Below, piece after piece: positions 17,849-27,749 of a DNA stretch of 64,000 nt. Under the pieces are notes generated by a model that worked only from the letters and a program-made list of their open reading frames with translations, was not told the origin of the DNA and did not search any database. How positions within the stretch are numbered: the first letter of the stretch is position 1; each line of letters starts with the position of its first letter. The translations under genes and the position numbers were made by a program. Origin of the DNA: DAHUYF01 sp963789275 (GTDB lineage Bacteria > Pseudomonadota > Alphaproteobacteria > ATCC43930 > CGMCC-115725); NCBI GenBank assembly GCA_963789275.1, contig CAWBKF010000019.1, positions 167,250 through 231,249 on the forward strand. Reading direction: 5' to 3'.

Positions 17849-18181
17849 ATGGCGAAAATGGTATTCATCGAGCGCGACGGAACGCGCCGCGAAGTCGACG
17901 CGCCGGTCGGGCTCTCCGTGCTGGAGATCGCGCATAAGCACGGCGTCGACATCGAGGGCGCGTGCGAGGGCTCGCTCGCCTGCTCGACCTGCCATGTCAT
18001 CGTCGATGCCGAATGGTACGAGATGCTGAAAGAGGCGAGCGAGGACGAGGAGGACATGCTCGATCTCGCTTTCGGCCTGACCCAGACCTCGCGGCTCGGC
18101 TGCCAGATCATCATGACCGAGGAGCTCGACGGGCTCACCGTCAAGCTGCCGCAGGCGACGCGCAACCTGATGAACGGGTAG
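17849..18181 (+). CDS. fdx: [2Fe-2S] ferredoxin, adrenodoxin/Isc type
   Basis: 110-residue ferredoxin with cluster ligands C39, C45, C48 and C85 in EGACEGSLACSTCH and SRLGCQI, the Isc Fdx arrangement. It supplies electrons for cluster building on the desulfurase/scaffold complex. The acidic helix SEDEEDMLD is the usual partner-docking surface. The ATG at 17849 follows a GGGGGAG site; it lies 11 bases after the HscA-like gene and 10 bases before mnmA. Confidence 0.95.
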   Translation: MAKMVFIERDGTRREVDAPVGLSVLEIAHKHGVDIEGACEGSLACSTCHVIVDAEWYEMLKEASEDEEDMLDLAFGLTQTSRLGCQIIMTEELDGLTVKLPQATRNLMNG

Positions 18182-18191
18182 GCTCCTGCCC

Positions 18192-19298
18192 ATGAACTCG
18201 CTCGGCCTTAAGAAGTCCGCGCGCGACTGCCGCGTCATCGTCGCCATGTCGGGCGGCGTCGACAGCTCGGTGGCGGCGGCGCTGCTGGTCGAGGAGGGGT
18301 TCGAGGTGGTCGGTATCACCTTGCAGCTCTACGACCACGGCCAGGCCAGCGGGCGCAAGGGCGCGTGCTGCGCCGGGCAGGACATCCACGATGCCGCGCG
18401 CGTCGCCGAGCGGCTCGGCATCGCGCATTACGTGCTGGATTACGAGAGCCGCTTCCGCCAGAGCGTGATCGAGGACTTCGCCGACGCCTATGCCCGCGGC
18501 GAGACGCCGATCCCCTGCGTGCGCTGCAACGAGACCGTGAAGTTCCGCGACCTCCTGGCGACCGCGCGCGACCTCGGCGGCGACGCGCTCGCCACCGGCC
18601 ATTACGTGCGCCGGATCGACGGCAGCCACGGGCCGGAGCTGCATCGGGCAGCCGATCCGAGCCGCGACCAGAGCTATTTCCTGTTCGCCACGACCCCGGC
18701 GCAGCTCGACTTCCTGCGCTTCCCGCTGGGCGGGCTGCAGAAGAGCGCGACGCGCGATCTCGCGCGCCGCTTCGATCTGCCGGTGGCGGAAAAGCCCGAC
18801 AGCCAGGACATCTGCTTCGTGCCCGACGGCAAGTATGCGGAGCTCGTGGCGAAGCTGCGCCCGGGCGCCGCCGAGCCGGGCGAGGTGGTGGACGAAGCGG
18901 GAACCGTGCTCGGCACGCATCCGGGGGTCATCCATTTCACGATCGGCCAGCGCAAGGGGCTCGGCATCGGCGGCGGCGAGGCGCTCTATGTGCTGCGGCT
19001 CGAGCCCGAGACGCGCCGCGTCGTGGTCGGCCCCCGCGCCGCGCTCGGCCGGCGCCGCGTGCCGATCACCGGCATCAATTGGCTCGGCCCCGCGCCGCCA
19101 CCGGCGGGGATCGATGTCGCGGTCAAGCTGCGCTCGGCGCAGCCGCCGCTTCAGGCGCGCCTGACGCTGGACGGCGAGGGAAGGGGCGAGGCGCTGCTGG
19201 CGGTGCCCATTTTCGGTGTGGCGGCGGGCCAGGCCTGCGTCGTCTATGACGGGAGCCGCGTGCTGGGCGGCGGCTGGATCACGCGCGAAGCGGCTTAA
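18192..19298 (+). CDS. mnmA: tRNA-specific 2-thiouridylase
   Basis: 368-residue enzyme adding sulfur to U34 of tRNA(Lys/Glu/Gln) in an ATP-dependent reaction. The PP-loop SGGVDSS is at residues 20-26. The catalytic Cys of TPIPCVRCN lies near 113 and the second Cys in KPDSQDICFVP near 205. The C-terminal beta-barrel is complete. It uses persulfide from IscS through sulfur carriers, which fits its position at the end of the isc operon. Confidence 0.95.
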   Translation: MNSLGLKKSARDCRVIVAMSGGVDSSVAAALLVEEGFEVVGITLQLYDHGQASGRKGACCAGQDIHDAARVAERLGIAHYVLDYESRFRQSVIEDFADAYARGETPIPCVRCNETVKFRDLLATARDLGGDALATGHYVRRIDGSHGPELHRAADPSRDQSYFLFATTPAQLDFLRFPLGGLQKSATRDLARRFDLPVAEKPDSQDICFVPDGKYAELVAKLRPGAAEPGEVVDEAGTVLGTHPGVIHFTIGQRKGLGIGGGEALYVLRLEPETRRVVVGPRAALGRRRVPITGINWLGPAPPPAGIDVAVKLRSAQPPLQARLTLDGEGRGEALLAVPIFGVAAGQACVVYDGSRVLGGGWITREAA

Positions 19299-19304
19299 GC
19301 CGCT
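19289..19304. repeat. Perfect 16-bp palindrome over the mnmA stop codon
   Basis: AGCGGCTTAAGCCGCT is fully self-complementary and covers the mnmA TAA between two convergent genes. It could serve as a short bidirectional termination or pausing signal, but there is no loop or T-run. Confidence 0.3.
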
Positions 19305-19710
19305 AGAACGGCACGCCGGTCAGCATGATCTTGAGCACGCCGACCAATCCTCCAAGCAGCAGCAGCAGCGTCGCGACGAAGCCGATGATGAAGCCGGGGC
19401 CGCGCGCGGCGGGGTCGCGGGTATAGCCCACGACATAGATCACGCGGCCCAGCACGAAGACCAGGCCGATGATGCCCGACCAGAATTGCGAGAGCTCGAG
19501 GCCGAACAGCCAGAGGCTGGGCAGGAACAGGACGAGCTGCTCGATGGTGTTCTGCTGAATGCGGAAATAGCGCTCGAACTCGACGTTGCCGCTGACCGCC
19601 GGCGCCTTGAGCCCGGTGCGGCCGCGGGCGCCCATGCAGGCGATCACCGTCCAGAGATAGACCAGCAGCGCGAGGGCGGTGACGAGGGCGGGGTAGGTGT
19701 GAAAGCTCAT
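19303..19710 (-). CDS. MAPEG-family integral membrane protein
   Basis: 135-residue protein with four hydrophobic segments, at roughly residues 8-28, 55-75, 80-98 and 112-132. It has the MAPEG signature (RxxR...NxxEY-like region around FERYFRIQQNTIEQLVLFLPSLWLFG). Eukaryotic relatives handle eicosanoids and glutathione; bacterial roles are mostly unknown. It converges on mnmA with a four-base gap and its 5' side faces the tRNA gene. Confidence 0.85.
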   Translation of the reverse strand: MSFHTYPALVTALALLVYLWTVIACMGARGRTGLKAPAVSGNVEFERYFRIQQNTIEQLVLFLPSLWLFGLELSQFWSGIIGLVFVLGRVIYVVGYTRDPAARGPGFIIGFVATLLLLLGGLVGVLKIMLTGVPF

Positions 19711-19787
19711 CGCGATGTGCTCCTGTTCGGGCGTGCGCCGTTGCTTGACGCGGCGTTGCGCATTTCTTATACCCCAGGCCGTCCCGC

Positions 19788-19864
19788 GGCGGGGTAGCTC
19801 AGCTGGTTAGAGCAGGGGAATCATAATCCCAAGGTCGGGGGTTCGAGTCCCTCCCCCGCTACCA
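19788..19864 (+). tRNA. tRNA-Met (CAT anticodon), elongator type
   Basis: 77-nt cloverleaf. The acceptor is GGCGGGG/CCCCGCT with a G-U end pair, the D-arm GCTC..GAGC, the anticodon loop ATCATAA, the T-arm GGGGG-TTCGAGT-CCCTC, the discriminator A and an encoded CCA. The D-arm and loop are elongator-like; initiator-specific features are absent. A CAT anticodon could also be the lysidine-modified tRNA-Ile2. The top pair of the anticodon stem (27-43) is a G-A mismatch. The 3' part is imperfectly repeated at 47484-47535. Confidence 0.92.
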
Positions 19865-20022
19865 ACGAAATCAAAGACTTACGGTCGAAATTCGGCGCTT
19901 GAGACGGCGCCGGATTGTATCGGGCTAACGTTTGGGTGCAACCAGCGCCCTCCGCTATATGTCTCCCGCGGCGGACCAGCCCGAGGAGAGCGTCATGGCC
20001 TAGCGCGGGTGTCGGCCCGACT

Positions 20023-20979
20023 TCACGCGCCGGAGGCGACAATCGGTTCTGGTTCACCACTCAACTTTCGGTAAAAGGTTTCTACGTCAGCTCGGCGCAC
20101 CTGGGCAGTGCCATAAGTCGCGACAGAAGCGGCGCCGGCCGCAATGCCGAGTGCCAATGCCTTCCTGTCGGACACACCCCGCGCTAGTCCAAGCACCAGG
20201 CCGGCGAGAAAGCTGTCGCCAGCACCGACTGCGCTGCACTCTTCGACCTTCACCGTGGGAAGCCGGCTGACGCCGTCGCTTGTCCCAAGGATCGCCCCAT
20301 CCCGCCCAAGGCTGACGGCGATCATCCGGGCTGCTCCGGAACGAATCAACGAAGCAACCTCCTTCTCCTGTGACTGCGGATCATGCAGTTCACGACCGAT
20401 CAGGAACTCGAGTTCGCTAAGGCTTAACTTCAGCAGCTCTATCCCATGGCCGATCGCGGCGCGTAGCGCCGAGCCTGAGGTGTCGAGGACGAATTTCTGA
20501 CCACGCCGCGAAGCGATGGCGGCAGCCTGAGCATAGAAGTCCGCTGGTACGCCGCGTGGCAGACTACCACTCGCGACGAACCACTCGCCCTCTGCTTCCT
20601 GCAGGATAATGAGGGCCCTATTCCACTCGTCTTGCTCGACGTTGGGGCCCTCCGGCACGAAACGATATTCGAGGCCGCTCTGGCGATCATGCACGTTCAC
20701 GCTGATGCGGGTTCGGCCACGGATCGGCAGTGCTTGCCATCGAACGCCGGCTTCATCGAGCAGCTCCTCGACCAGGCGTCCGGTCACACCGCCGGTCATG
20801 ATCAGCGCCAGCGCATCGCCGCCCAACACATGAACCACGCGGGCGACATTGATGCCTCCCCCACCCGGGTCGAACCGCTCTTCGAACGTCCGGGTCTTGT
20901 GTGTGGGCCTTACTGACGCTGCGGTGCAGGCCAGATCCACCGCTGGATTCAGCGTCAACGTGGCGATGCGCGGGCACAT
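20023..20979 (-). CDS. pfkB: 6-phosphofructokinase II / PfkB-family sugar kinase
   Basis: 318-residue ribokinase-fold kinase closest in pattern to E. coli PfkB, phosphorylating fructose 6-phosphate with ATP. It shows IATLTLNPAVDLA at the start, the sugar-binding FDPGGGGINVAR near residue 40, SGSLPRGVP near 140 and the catalytic GAGDSFLAG near 255. 1-phosphofructokinase or tagatose-6-phosphate kinase activity cannot be excluded. It lies 143 bases downstream of glgA on the same strand and opens the carbohydrate block beside the tRNA. Confidence 0.85.
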   Translation of the reverse strand: MCPRIATLTLNPAVDLACTAASVRPTHKTRTFEERFDPGGGGINVARVVHVLGGDALALIMTGGVTGRLVEELLDEAGVRWQALPIRGRTRISVNVHDRQSGLEYRFVPEGPNVEQDEWNRALIILQEAEGEWFVASGSLPRGVPADFYAQAAAIASRRGQKFVLDTSGSALRAAIGHGIELLKLSLSELEFLIGRELHDPQSQEKEVASLIRSGAARMIAVSLGRDGAILGTSDGVSRLPTVKVEECSAVGAGDSFLAGLVLGLARGVSDRKALALGIAAGAASVATYGTAQVRRADVETFYRKLSGEPEPIVASGA

Positions 20980-21122
20980 TTTAGGGTCGTACCACGAGCT
21001 GATTCTCGTGCTCGGTCTGCGCGCGGAGCCAATGCTTGAGGTCTCTCCCGCTCGGCCGACCCTCCAGCCTCCACATGGAACAGGCTCGTTTCGCGATCCC
21101 GGGTGCCATCGTGCGTGACCTC

Positions 21123-22632
21123 CTATCCGGCAATCTTTTCGAGCACGGGGTCGGCCGTCACGGCTTCAGATACGACGACTGCCGGTGGCACTAGGTCGTG
21201 GTAAAGCGCGAGATAGCGACGCGCCGATCCCGACCAACCGAAATCCTGAAGTCATCGCCTGTCGCTGTACCTTGCGCCATACCAAGGGCTGCCGGTAGAG
21301 CGCGAGCGCCCGGTCGACGCAGCCAAGCAAATCGGCGATATCCACACTCTCGAACGCAAACCCGGTCGCCTCGCCGCAACGGACCGAGCGGTCGGTCGCG
21401 TCCGTTACGGTATCGCAGAGCCCGCCCGTACGCCTCACGACAGGCAAGGTGCCGTAGCGCATCGCATAAAGCTGCGTGAGCCCGCATGGCTCGAAGCGGG
21501 CGGGATGAAGTAGGATGTCCCCGCCCGCCATGATCCGGTGCGCCAGCGGCTCCTGGTAGCCGATGCGGACCGCGATCCGGCCCGGGTGGTCGCGCGCCGC
21601 CAGCTCGAAGCGCTCCTCGATGCCGCGATCGCCGTCCCCGAGCAACGCGCATTGGGCGCCGCTCTCGACGATCCCCGGCAATGCGGCGGCTACCACATCC
21701 GCCATCTTCTGTTCCGTGATCCGACTCACAAATGCGACGAGCGCGGCCTCCGAATCCGCTTCGAGACCAAGCTCGTCCTGCAATGCGGTCTTGCATAGCC
21801 GCTTGCCGGCGATGTTCCGCGACGTGAAGCTGGCGGGGAGATTGGCATCGATCGCGGGATCCCAAATGCCGTAGTCCACCCCATTGAGGATGCCGATGAG
21901 ATCTTGCGCGCGATGTTGCAGCAGCCCTTCGAGCCCACAACCATATTCGGCGGTGAGGATCTCCCGCGCATAGGTGGGGCTTACGGTTGTCAGACGATCG
22001 CTGTACCGGATGCCGGCCTTGAGGAACGAGATCTTGCCATAGAACTCGAGCCCGTCCGGCGTGAAGCTGTCGGCGGGAAGGCCGAGCTGGGGATAGAGGG
22101 CGGCGGGAAACAGCCCCTGATAGGCAAGGTTGTGCATCGTGAGGACTGTCGCAGGCCTTTGGCCGGGGGTGCCGGCCAAGATCGCCGGAAGCAGCCCGGC
22201 ATGCCAATCGTTGGCATGGACGATGTCGGCCCGCCAATTCGCCACCAGCAGGCCGAGCGAAAGTCGTGCCGCGACATGGTTGAACACGGCGAAGCGCAGC
22301 GCATTGTCGGGCCAGTCTTGCCCATTCTCGTCCTGGTACGGGCCGCCGGAACGCCGAAACAGCGACGGGCAGTCGACGAGCCAGAGCGAGAGGGCGGTGT
22401 CAGGCATGCGCGCGGAAATCAGCCGCATCGGACCAGCGCCCATGAAGTCTGCGACCTCAAACTCCACCGATTTGTTGGTCGCGGATTCGATGGCTTTCGG
22501 ATAGCCCGGGAGCAGCAGCTGCATCTCGACGCCGAGCGCGGTCAACGCCTTTGGCAGCGCCGCGCTGACATCCGCGAGGCCGCCGGTCTTGGCGAGAGGA
22601 TAGATCTCGGAGGATACGAAGAGTACACGCAA
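21123..22632 (-). CDS. glgA: Glycogen synthase (ADP-glucose), C-terminal one-base insertion
   Basis: About 502 residues when corrected. GT5 glycogen synthase transferring glucose from ADP-glucose to glycogen. The ADP-glucose-binding KTGGL motif is at residues 15-19, HANDWHAGL near 140, and the C-terminal EPCGLTQLYAMRYGTLPVVRRTGGL holds the catalytic Glu. Near the end an extra G (21245-21246 on the plus strand) diverts the frame. Removing it restores DFGWSGSARRYLALYHDLV, the usual GlgA ending, with a stop at 21123-21125. It is transcribed divergently from glgX, with an FNR-type box between them. No glgC or glgB is in the window. Confidence 0.9.
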
Positions 22633-22744
22633 GGACGGTCTCCCAAGTCCCTTTCCTTTACGACGCGCGAAGGTGCGGGGTATTCTCTCGGCATGTTCCG
22701 CCGATCAGTTGCAGACAGCTTCCGCCGGCCGGCCGTATGAAGCA

Positions 22745-22758
22745 TTGATTCAGATCAA
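22745..22758. promoter_or_regulatory. Perfect FNR/FixK-type box between glgA and glgX
   Basis: TTGATTCAGATCAA is an exact match to TTGAT-N4-ATCAA, the consensus for FNR/FixK/Anr regulators. It lies 112 bases upstream of the glgA start and 155 upstream of glgX, so it could serve either or both. Confidence 0.6.
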
Positions 22759-22913
22759 GCGCGCATGCACCAGTCACGAGACGAGCGCGTCGGAACCACG
22801 GTCGCGGTTATACGGCTTGATCCAGCGCAAGGCGCTCTTGGTTCCGAAGTCTTATCTTGAAACATGTTTGAAACAAAGCCGAGCGACTATCGGATAGATG
22901 GTGCGGTCTTAGC

Positions 22914-25089
22914 ATGACAAATGCGCGTCGGAGTAGTGTGTGGCCGGGAGAGCCCTTTCCGCTCGGTGCGCACTGGACCGGCAAGGGTATGAATTTCGCT
23001 CTCTTCTCGGAGAATGCCGAGCGGGTGGAGGTGTGCCTTTTTGATCGGTCCGGGGAAACAGAGATCGACCGCATAGAGCTGCCCGAATACACCAACAGCG
23101 TTTGGCATGGCTATCTGCCGGACATCCTTCCGGGACAGCTCTACGGCTATCGCGTCTTCGGACCCTATGCGCCCGAGCGAGGCCACCGGTTCAACCACCA
23201 CAAGCTGCTGATCGATCCTTATGCCCGAATGCTGTATGGGCGGTTTCAGTGGAACGACGCCGTTTTCGGTTATGACACCGGGAGTCCGGATGCAGATCTG
23301 TCATTCGATACGCGCGACAGCGCGCCTTTCGTGCCGAAATGCCGCGTCGTCGACCCGGCCTTCACCTGGGGCGATGACCGACCGCCGCGCCGGCCATGGC
23401 ACGACACCGTGATCTATGAGCTCCATGTGCGGGGTTTCACCATGCGGCACCCGGAAATCGCCGCGCCGCTGCGCGGCACTTTCGCGGGGCTGGCGAATCC
23501 CGCGATCATCGGATACCTCCGGCAAGCTTGGGGTGACCGCCGTCGAACTCATGCCCGTCCAGGCCTTCCTCGAGGAGTTGCCGCTCATCAAGCGCGGACT
23601 CCGGAATTTCTGGGGCTATAACCCGATCGCATTCTTCGCGCCCGAACCCCGCTACCTCGCCGAGCAGACTCTGCATGAGGTTAGGACGGCCGTGCATCGC
23701 TTGCATGACGCCGGTCTCGAAGTGATTCTGGATGTCGTCTTCAACCACACGGCCGAAGGCGGTCCGCTCGGGCCGACCTTGAGTTTTCGCGGGATCGACA
23801 ATGCGAGCTATTACCGGCTCGATCTCAAGGATCGGCGACACTACCGCGACTTTACAGGCTGTGGCAACAGCCTCAACCTCCATCACCCTCGCGTCATGCA
23901 GCTGGTGATGGACGCGCTGCGCTATTGGGTTGCAGAAATCCATGCGGACGGCTTCCGCTTCGATCTCGCGACGACCCTTGCCCGCGGGGAGGACGAGGTC
24001 TTCGACCGGCATTCGGGTTTTCTCGACGCGATCCAACAAGATCCCGTGCTCGCCGAGGTCAAGCTTATCGCCGAGCCGTGGGACCTCGGCGAGCAAGGCT
24101 ATCGGCTCGGTCAGTTTCCGCCGGGCTGGTCGGAATGGAACGATCGCTACCGCGACGTCGTGCGCCAATTCTGGCGTGGCGAGGAAGGGGTAGCGGCCGA
24201 GCTCGCCTCGCGCGTTACTGGGTCGCGCGACATCTTCGAACAACGCGGCAGGCGGCCTTGGGCCAGCGTCAATTACCTCACGGCGCATGATGGCTTCACG
24301 CTTGAGGACCTCGTCAGCTACCGCGACAGGCACAATGAGGCGAACGGCGAAGACAACCTCGACGGCCACGCCGAGAACTACAGCGCGAACTATGGTGTCG
24401 AAGGCGCGACCGGGGACCCCGGAATACGCAAGCTGCGGCGGCAACAAAAGCGCAACATGTTGGCAACGCTGCTGCTTTCGGTGGGCGTGCCCATGCTCCT
24501 TGCCGGCGATGAGGCTGGCCGCAGTCAGCACGGCAACAACAACGCCTATTGTCAGGACAACGAGATCGGTTGGTGCGACTGGACGCTCCTCGACAGCCAG
24601 GAGGGGCGCGCGCTTCGGGAATTCGTGCGTGCGCTTATTCGACTGCGCAACGATCACGTGGTTTTCCGGCGGCGCCATTTCTTTCACGGCCGGGTGATCC
24701 CTGGCACCGCAATCAAGGACATCGTCTGGCTGACGCCTGAAGGCCGAGAGAACGGCGATGAGGACTGGCATGCCCCCCACGCTCAATTCCTAAGCTATGT
24801 CGTGAGCGGGCAAGCCGGCACCCTCCACTATTCGACGTCCGGCGAACTGGAATCGGACGATAGCTTTCTCGTCATCCTCAACGCCGATAGCGACGTGGTC
24901 CGTTATTTATTGCCGAGCACGTCGCCCCCAACACCATGGGTACGGCTCGTTGACACCGCGAGCGAGTCCGGCCTCGGTGACGGGGCCTCCTTCGAGGCGG
25001 GTTCCGTCTATACGGTCGAGCCGAGATCATTCCTCTTGTTTTGCTCCCGCCTTGGCGGGAGCCCGGTACCATCGGGCCTCGATCCATGA
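22914..25089 (+). CDS. glgX: Glycogen debranching enzyme GlgX (isoamylase type), one-base insertion
   Basis: About 724 residues when corrected. GH13 enzyme that cleaves alpha-1,6 branches of phosphorylase-limit glycogen. An N-terminal CBM48 (PLGAHWTGKGMNFALFSENAERV) precedes the barrel. The catalytic nucleophile is in GFRFDLATTL, the acid/base in IAEPWDLGEQ, and the transition-state Asp in TAHDGFTLEDLV. The frame slips at 23521-23522: an extra G splits GYLR from KLGVTAVELMPVQ. The ATG at 22914 starts the conserved region. The stop overlaps malQ as ATGA, indicating translational coupling. Confidence 0.92.
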
Positions 25090-27313
25090 GCATGCCGAGC
25101 CTGCTCGATGAGCTCGCAGCCCAGGCCGGTATCGAGCCCTATTACCATGATGTCTGGGGAGCGCGCCATACGCTCTCCATCGAGACAAAGCGCGCCTTTC
25201 TCGACGCCATGGGCCTATCGGCGGCGACAGAGGAACAGATTGTGCAGAGCATCGCACGCCTCACGACAAAGGCATGGAGGCGTGCGCTCGAACCGGTGAC
25301 AGTTCTCGATGAGGGGCCGGATGAACGGGTTACCGGCGTCGTGTTCGAGGCCGAGCGGGCCGGTCCCGCCATCTGGCGAGTGACGGCGGAGGACGGCACG
25401 CAATACGAGGGAGATATCTCCCTCGGCGATTTGCCGTTGGCCGAGGCGAAAATGGTGGATGGCCGGCATCTGGAGCGTCGACTGCTCGCTCTGCCGGGAT
25501 CGCTGCCGCTTGGCTATCATCGCCTCGAAGTCATGGGGGAGGCGCTCCCCGGTGGGCCTGGTGTCGCAACGCTGATCGTGGCGCCACAGCAGGCGTACTT
25601 GCCCGAGCAGCTTCGGCGCGGTCCCGGAATTTGGGGGCTCGGTCTGCAGCTTTATGGTCTCCAGGGCCTGGAAAGCTGGGGCCTCGGCGATTTCGGCGAT
25701 CTCGCCGGCTTCGCTACCGAGGTGGCCAGCCTCGGCGCCGGCGTTCTAGGGCTCAACCCTCTTCATGCGTTGTTCCCGGGCAATCCGGCGCATGCCAGTC
25801 CATATTCCCCGTCCAGCCGCTGCTTCCTCAATCCGCTTTATATCGATGTCGAGGCGGTGCCCTGATCTCGTCGAATGCCCAGAAGCGAGCGGCCAGCTCC
25901 GCAACGCCGAGCTTCTGGCGTCGCTCGCGGCGCAGCGCAATGCGCCGCTCGTCGACTATGGTGCGGCGGCTTCCGTCAAGCTTCCCATGTTTGAGCGACT
26001 TTATTCGGCTTTCCGCGCCAATCATCTCCAACGCGGGACGGCGCGCGCCGAGGCCTTCCGCGAATTTGAGCGCGAGCATGGAGCAGCGCTTGAACGTTAC
26101 GCGACCTTTGAGGCGCTGGCCGAGCATTTCCGGGCCGACAAGTCGGGGTATTTCCCTTGGCGCGATTGGCCGGCGCCTTACCGTGATCCCCATTCGCCGG
26201 AGACGGCGGCATTCGCGCGCGATCATGCGGATCGCGTGACATTTCATGAGTATCTGCAGTGGGAGGCGGACCGTCAGCTCGGCTTGGCCAGAGTCGCATG
26301 CGCGCAGAGTGGCATGTCCATCGGGCTTTATCGCGACCTCTCGCTCGGCGTGGATGCCGATGGCGCCGAAGCCTGGGCCGAGCAGAGCGCGATGGCGCGG
26401 GGAATTTCCACTGGCGCTCCGCCGGATCCCTTCAACTTGAAGGGCCAGAGCTGGGGCCTGCCGCCGTTCAACCCGCATGCGCTGCGCGACGCCGCCTACC
26501 GCCCCTTCATCGAATGTCTCCGCGCCAATATGCGCCACGCCGGGGCGCTTCGTATCGACCACATCATGGGATTCGCCCGGCTCTTCTGGCTGCCGCGAGA
26601 GGCCTCTCCCTTGGAGGGCGGCTATGTTCGCTATCCCCTCGACGAGCTTCTTGCGATTACGGCGCTCGAGAGTCGGCGCGCCGGCTGCGTCGTTGTCGGC
26701 GAGGATCTCGGCACCGTGCCGGAGGGTCTGCGCGAGCGCCTGAGCGCCAAGCAAATTCTATCGATGCGGCTCCTTTATTTCGAACGTAACGACGTTGGCG
26801 GTTTTCGCGCGGCGCAGGCTTACCCGGAACTCGCACATGTCGCCATCGGCACGCATGATTTGCCGACCTTTTCCGGCTATTGGCGCGGACACGACATTGC
26901 TGTCCGTGCCGCGCTGCACCTCTTGCCCGCGCCGGACGGAGAATTGATGTTGCGACAGGAACGTGCCCGCGCGCGCGCGGCGCTTCTGGCCCTTCTGCGC
27001 GGCAGCGGTCTGCTTTCGACGGCGGAGACGCCGGTCGACGATCCCGACATCCCCATGCCGGACCTTGTCGATGCTGCTTACCGCTTTCTCGCCACCTCGC
27101 CTGGACGGCTCCTGATGGTTCGGCTCGAGGATGTGTTCGGCGTCATAGAACAGGTCAATCTGCCTGGTACAGTCGATGAGCATCCAAATTGGCGCAGAAA
27201 GCTGCCGATGCCGTGGGAGGACGCTTGCAACGAGTTCGTGGCTGCGCGGCTTTGCCGAGATGCTGTCTCGGCTTCGCCCGCCGAAAGCGTACATCGAAGC
27301 CGACAGGCCTTGA
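25086..27313 (+). CDS. malQ: 4-alpha-glucanotransferase (amylomaltase), two one-base insertions
   Basis: About 741 residues when corrected. GH77 enzyme that disproportionates maltodextrins released from glycogen. The nucleophile is in LRIDHIMGF, the acid/base in VVGEDLGTVPEGLRERL and the third acid in GTHDLPTFSGYW. One insertion in CCC at 25860-25862 separates DVEAVP from DLVECP. A second near 27223 separates MPWED from LATSSWLRGFAEMLSRL, ending in KAYIEADRP at 27313. It begins inside the glgX stop (ATGA), and its own TGA overlaps the TTG start of the glk remnant. Confidence 0.9.
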
Positions 27314-27595
27314 CCACCGTTTCGCTCATCGCCGACGTGGGTGCGACGAACGCTCGGTTCGCGCTCCTCGGCACGAACGGAGAAATCGAAGGGATCCGAG
27401 TGCTGGCCTGCGAGGACTACGCCTCGCTCGCGGACGCAATCGAGGCTTATCTGGGCAGCGAGCCGCCTCTCACCCTTTTGGGAAACCAGCGGTGGGCTCG
27501 TACCGATGGGCGATCGCTGGTTCGCGCTCTCCGGCGAGATTGGACACGTCACGATGGCACCGGCGACGGCTCGCGAGAGCATCATGCGGGTCTGA
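27310..27595 (+). pseudogene. glk: Glucokinase remnant with internal deletion and missing C-terminus
   Basis: Residues 1-55 from the TTG at 27310 are a good bacterial Glk start: SLIADVGATNARFALLGTNG is the ATP-phosphate-binding motif, and DYASLADAIEAYLG follows. The sequence then jumps, in another frame, to GGLVPMGDRWFALSGEIGHVTM. That corresponds to the glucose-binding GEGGHV region far downstream, and the frame stops at 27595. The segment with the catalytic Asp and the whole C-terminal third are absent. This is a true deletion derivative, not a simple base error. TTGA overlap with malQ shows it once belonged to the operon. Confidence 0.75.
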
Positions 27596-27676
27596 ATTTC
27601 GAGAAGGGGAACCGTGCCACGGCGAAATCCGCCGGTGAGACGACCGCGAAGATTGAGGCCGAGCCGTGTCCGACAT

Positions 27677-27690
27677 TTGATTTATGTCAA
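27677..27690. promoter_or_regulatory. FNR/FixK-type box upstream of ppsA
   Basis: TTGATTTATGTCAA keeps the invariant TTGA-N6-TCAA of FNR/FixK sites, with one change from the full TTGAT-N4-ATCAA consensus. It lies 59 bases before the ppsA ATG, a spacing suitable for activation. Confidence 0.55.
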
Positions 27691-27749
27691 TGCCTGGTGA
27701 GCGAGAGCGATTAATCTTCATGTCTTCGATGCTCGAGGAGAAATTACCG

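Noticed and set aside
19821..20060. Minus-strand frame ending GEGLEPPTLGL
   Set aside because: Same artefact, read across the intact tRNA-Met.
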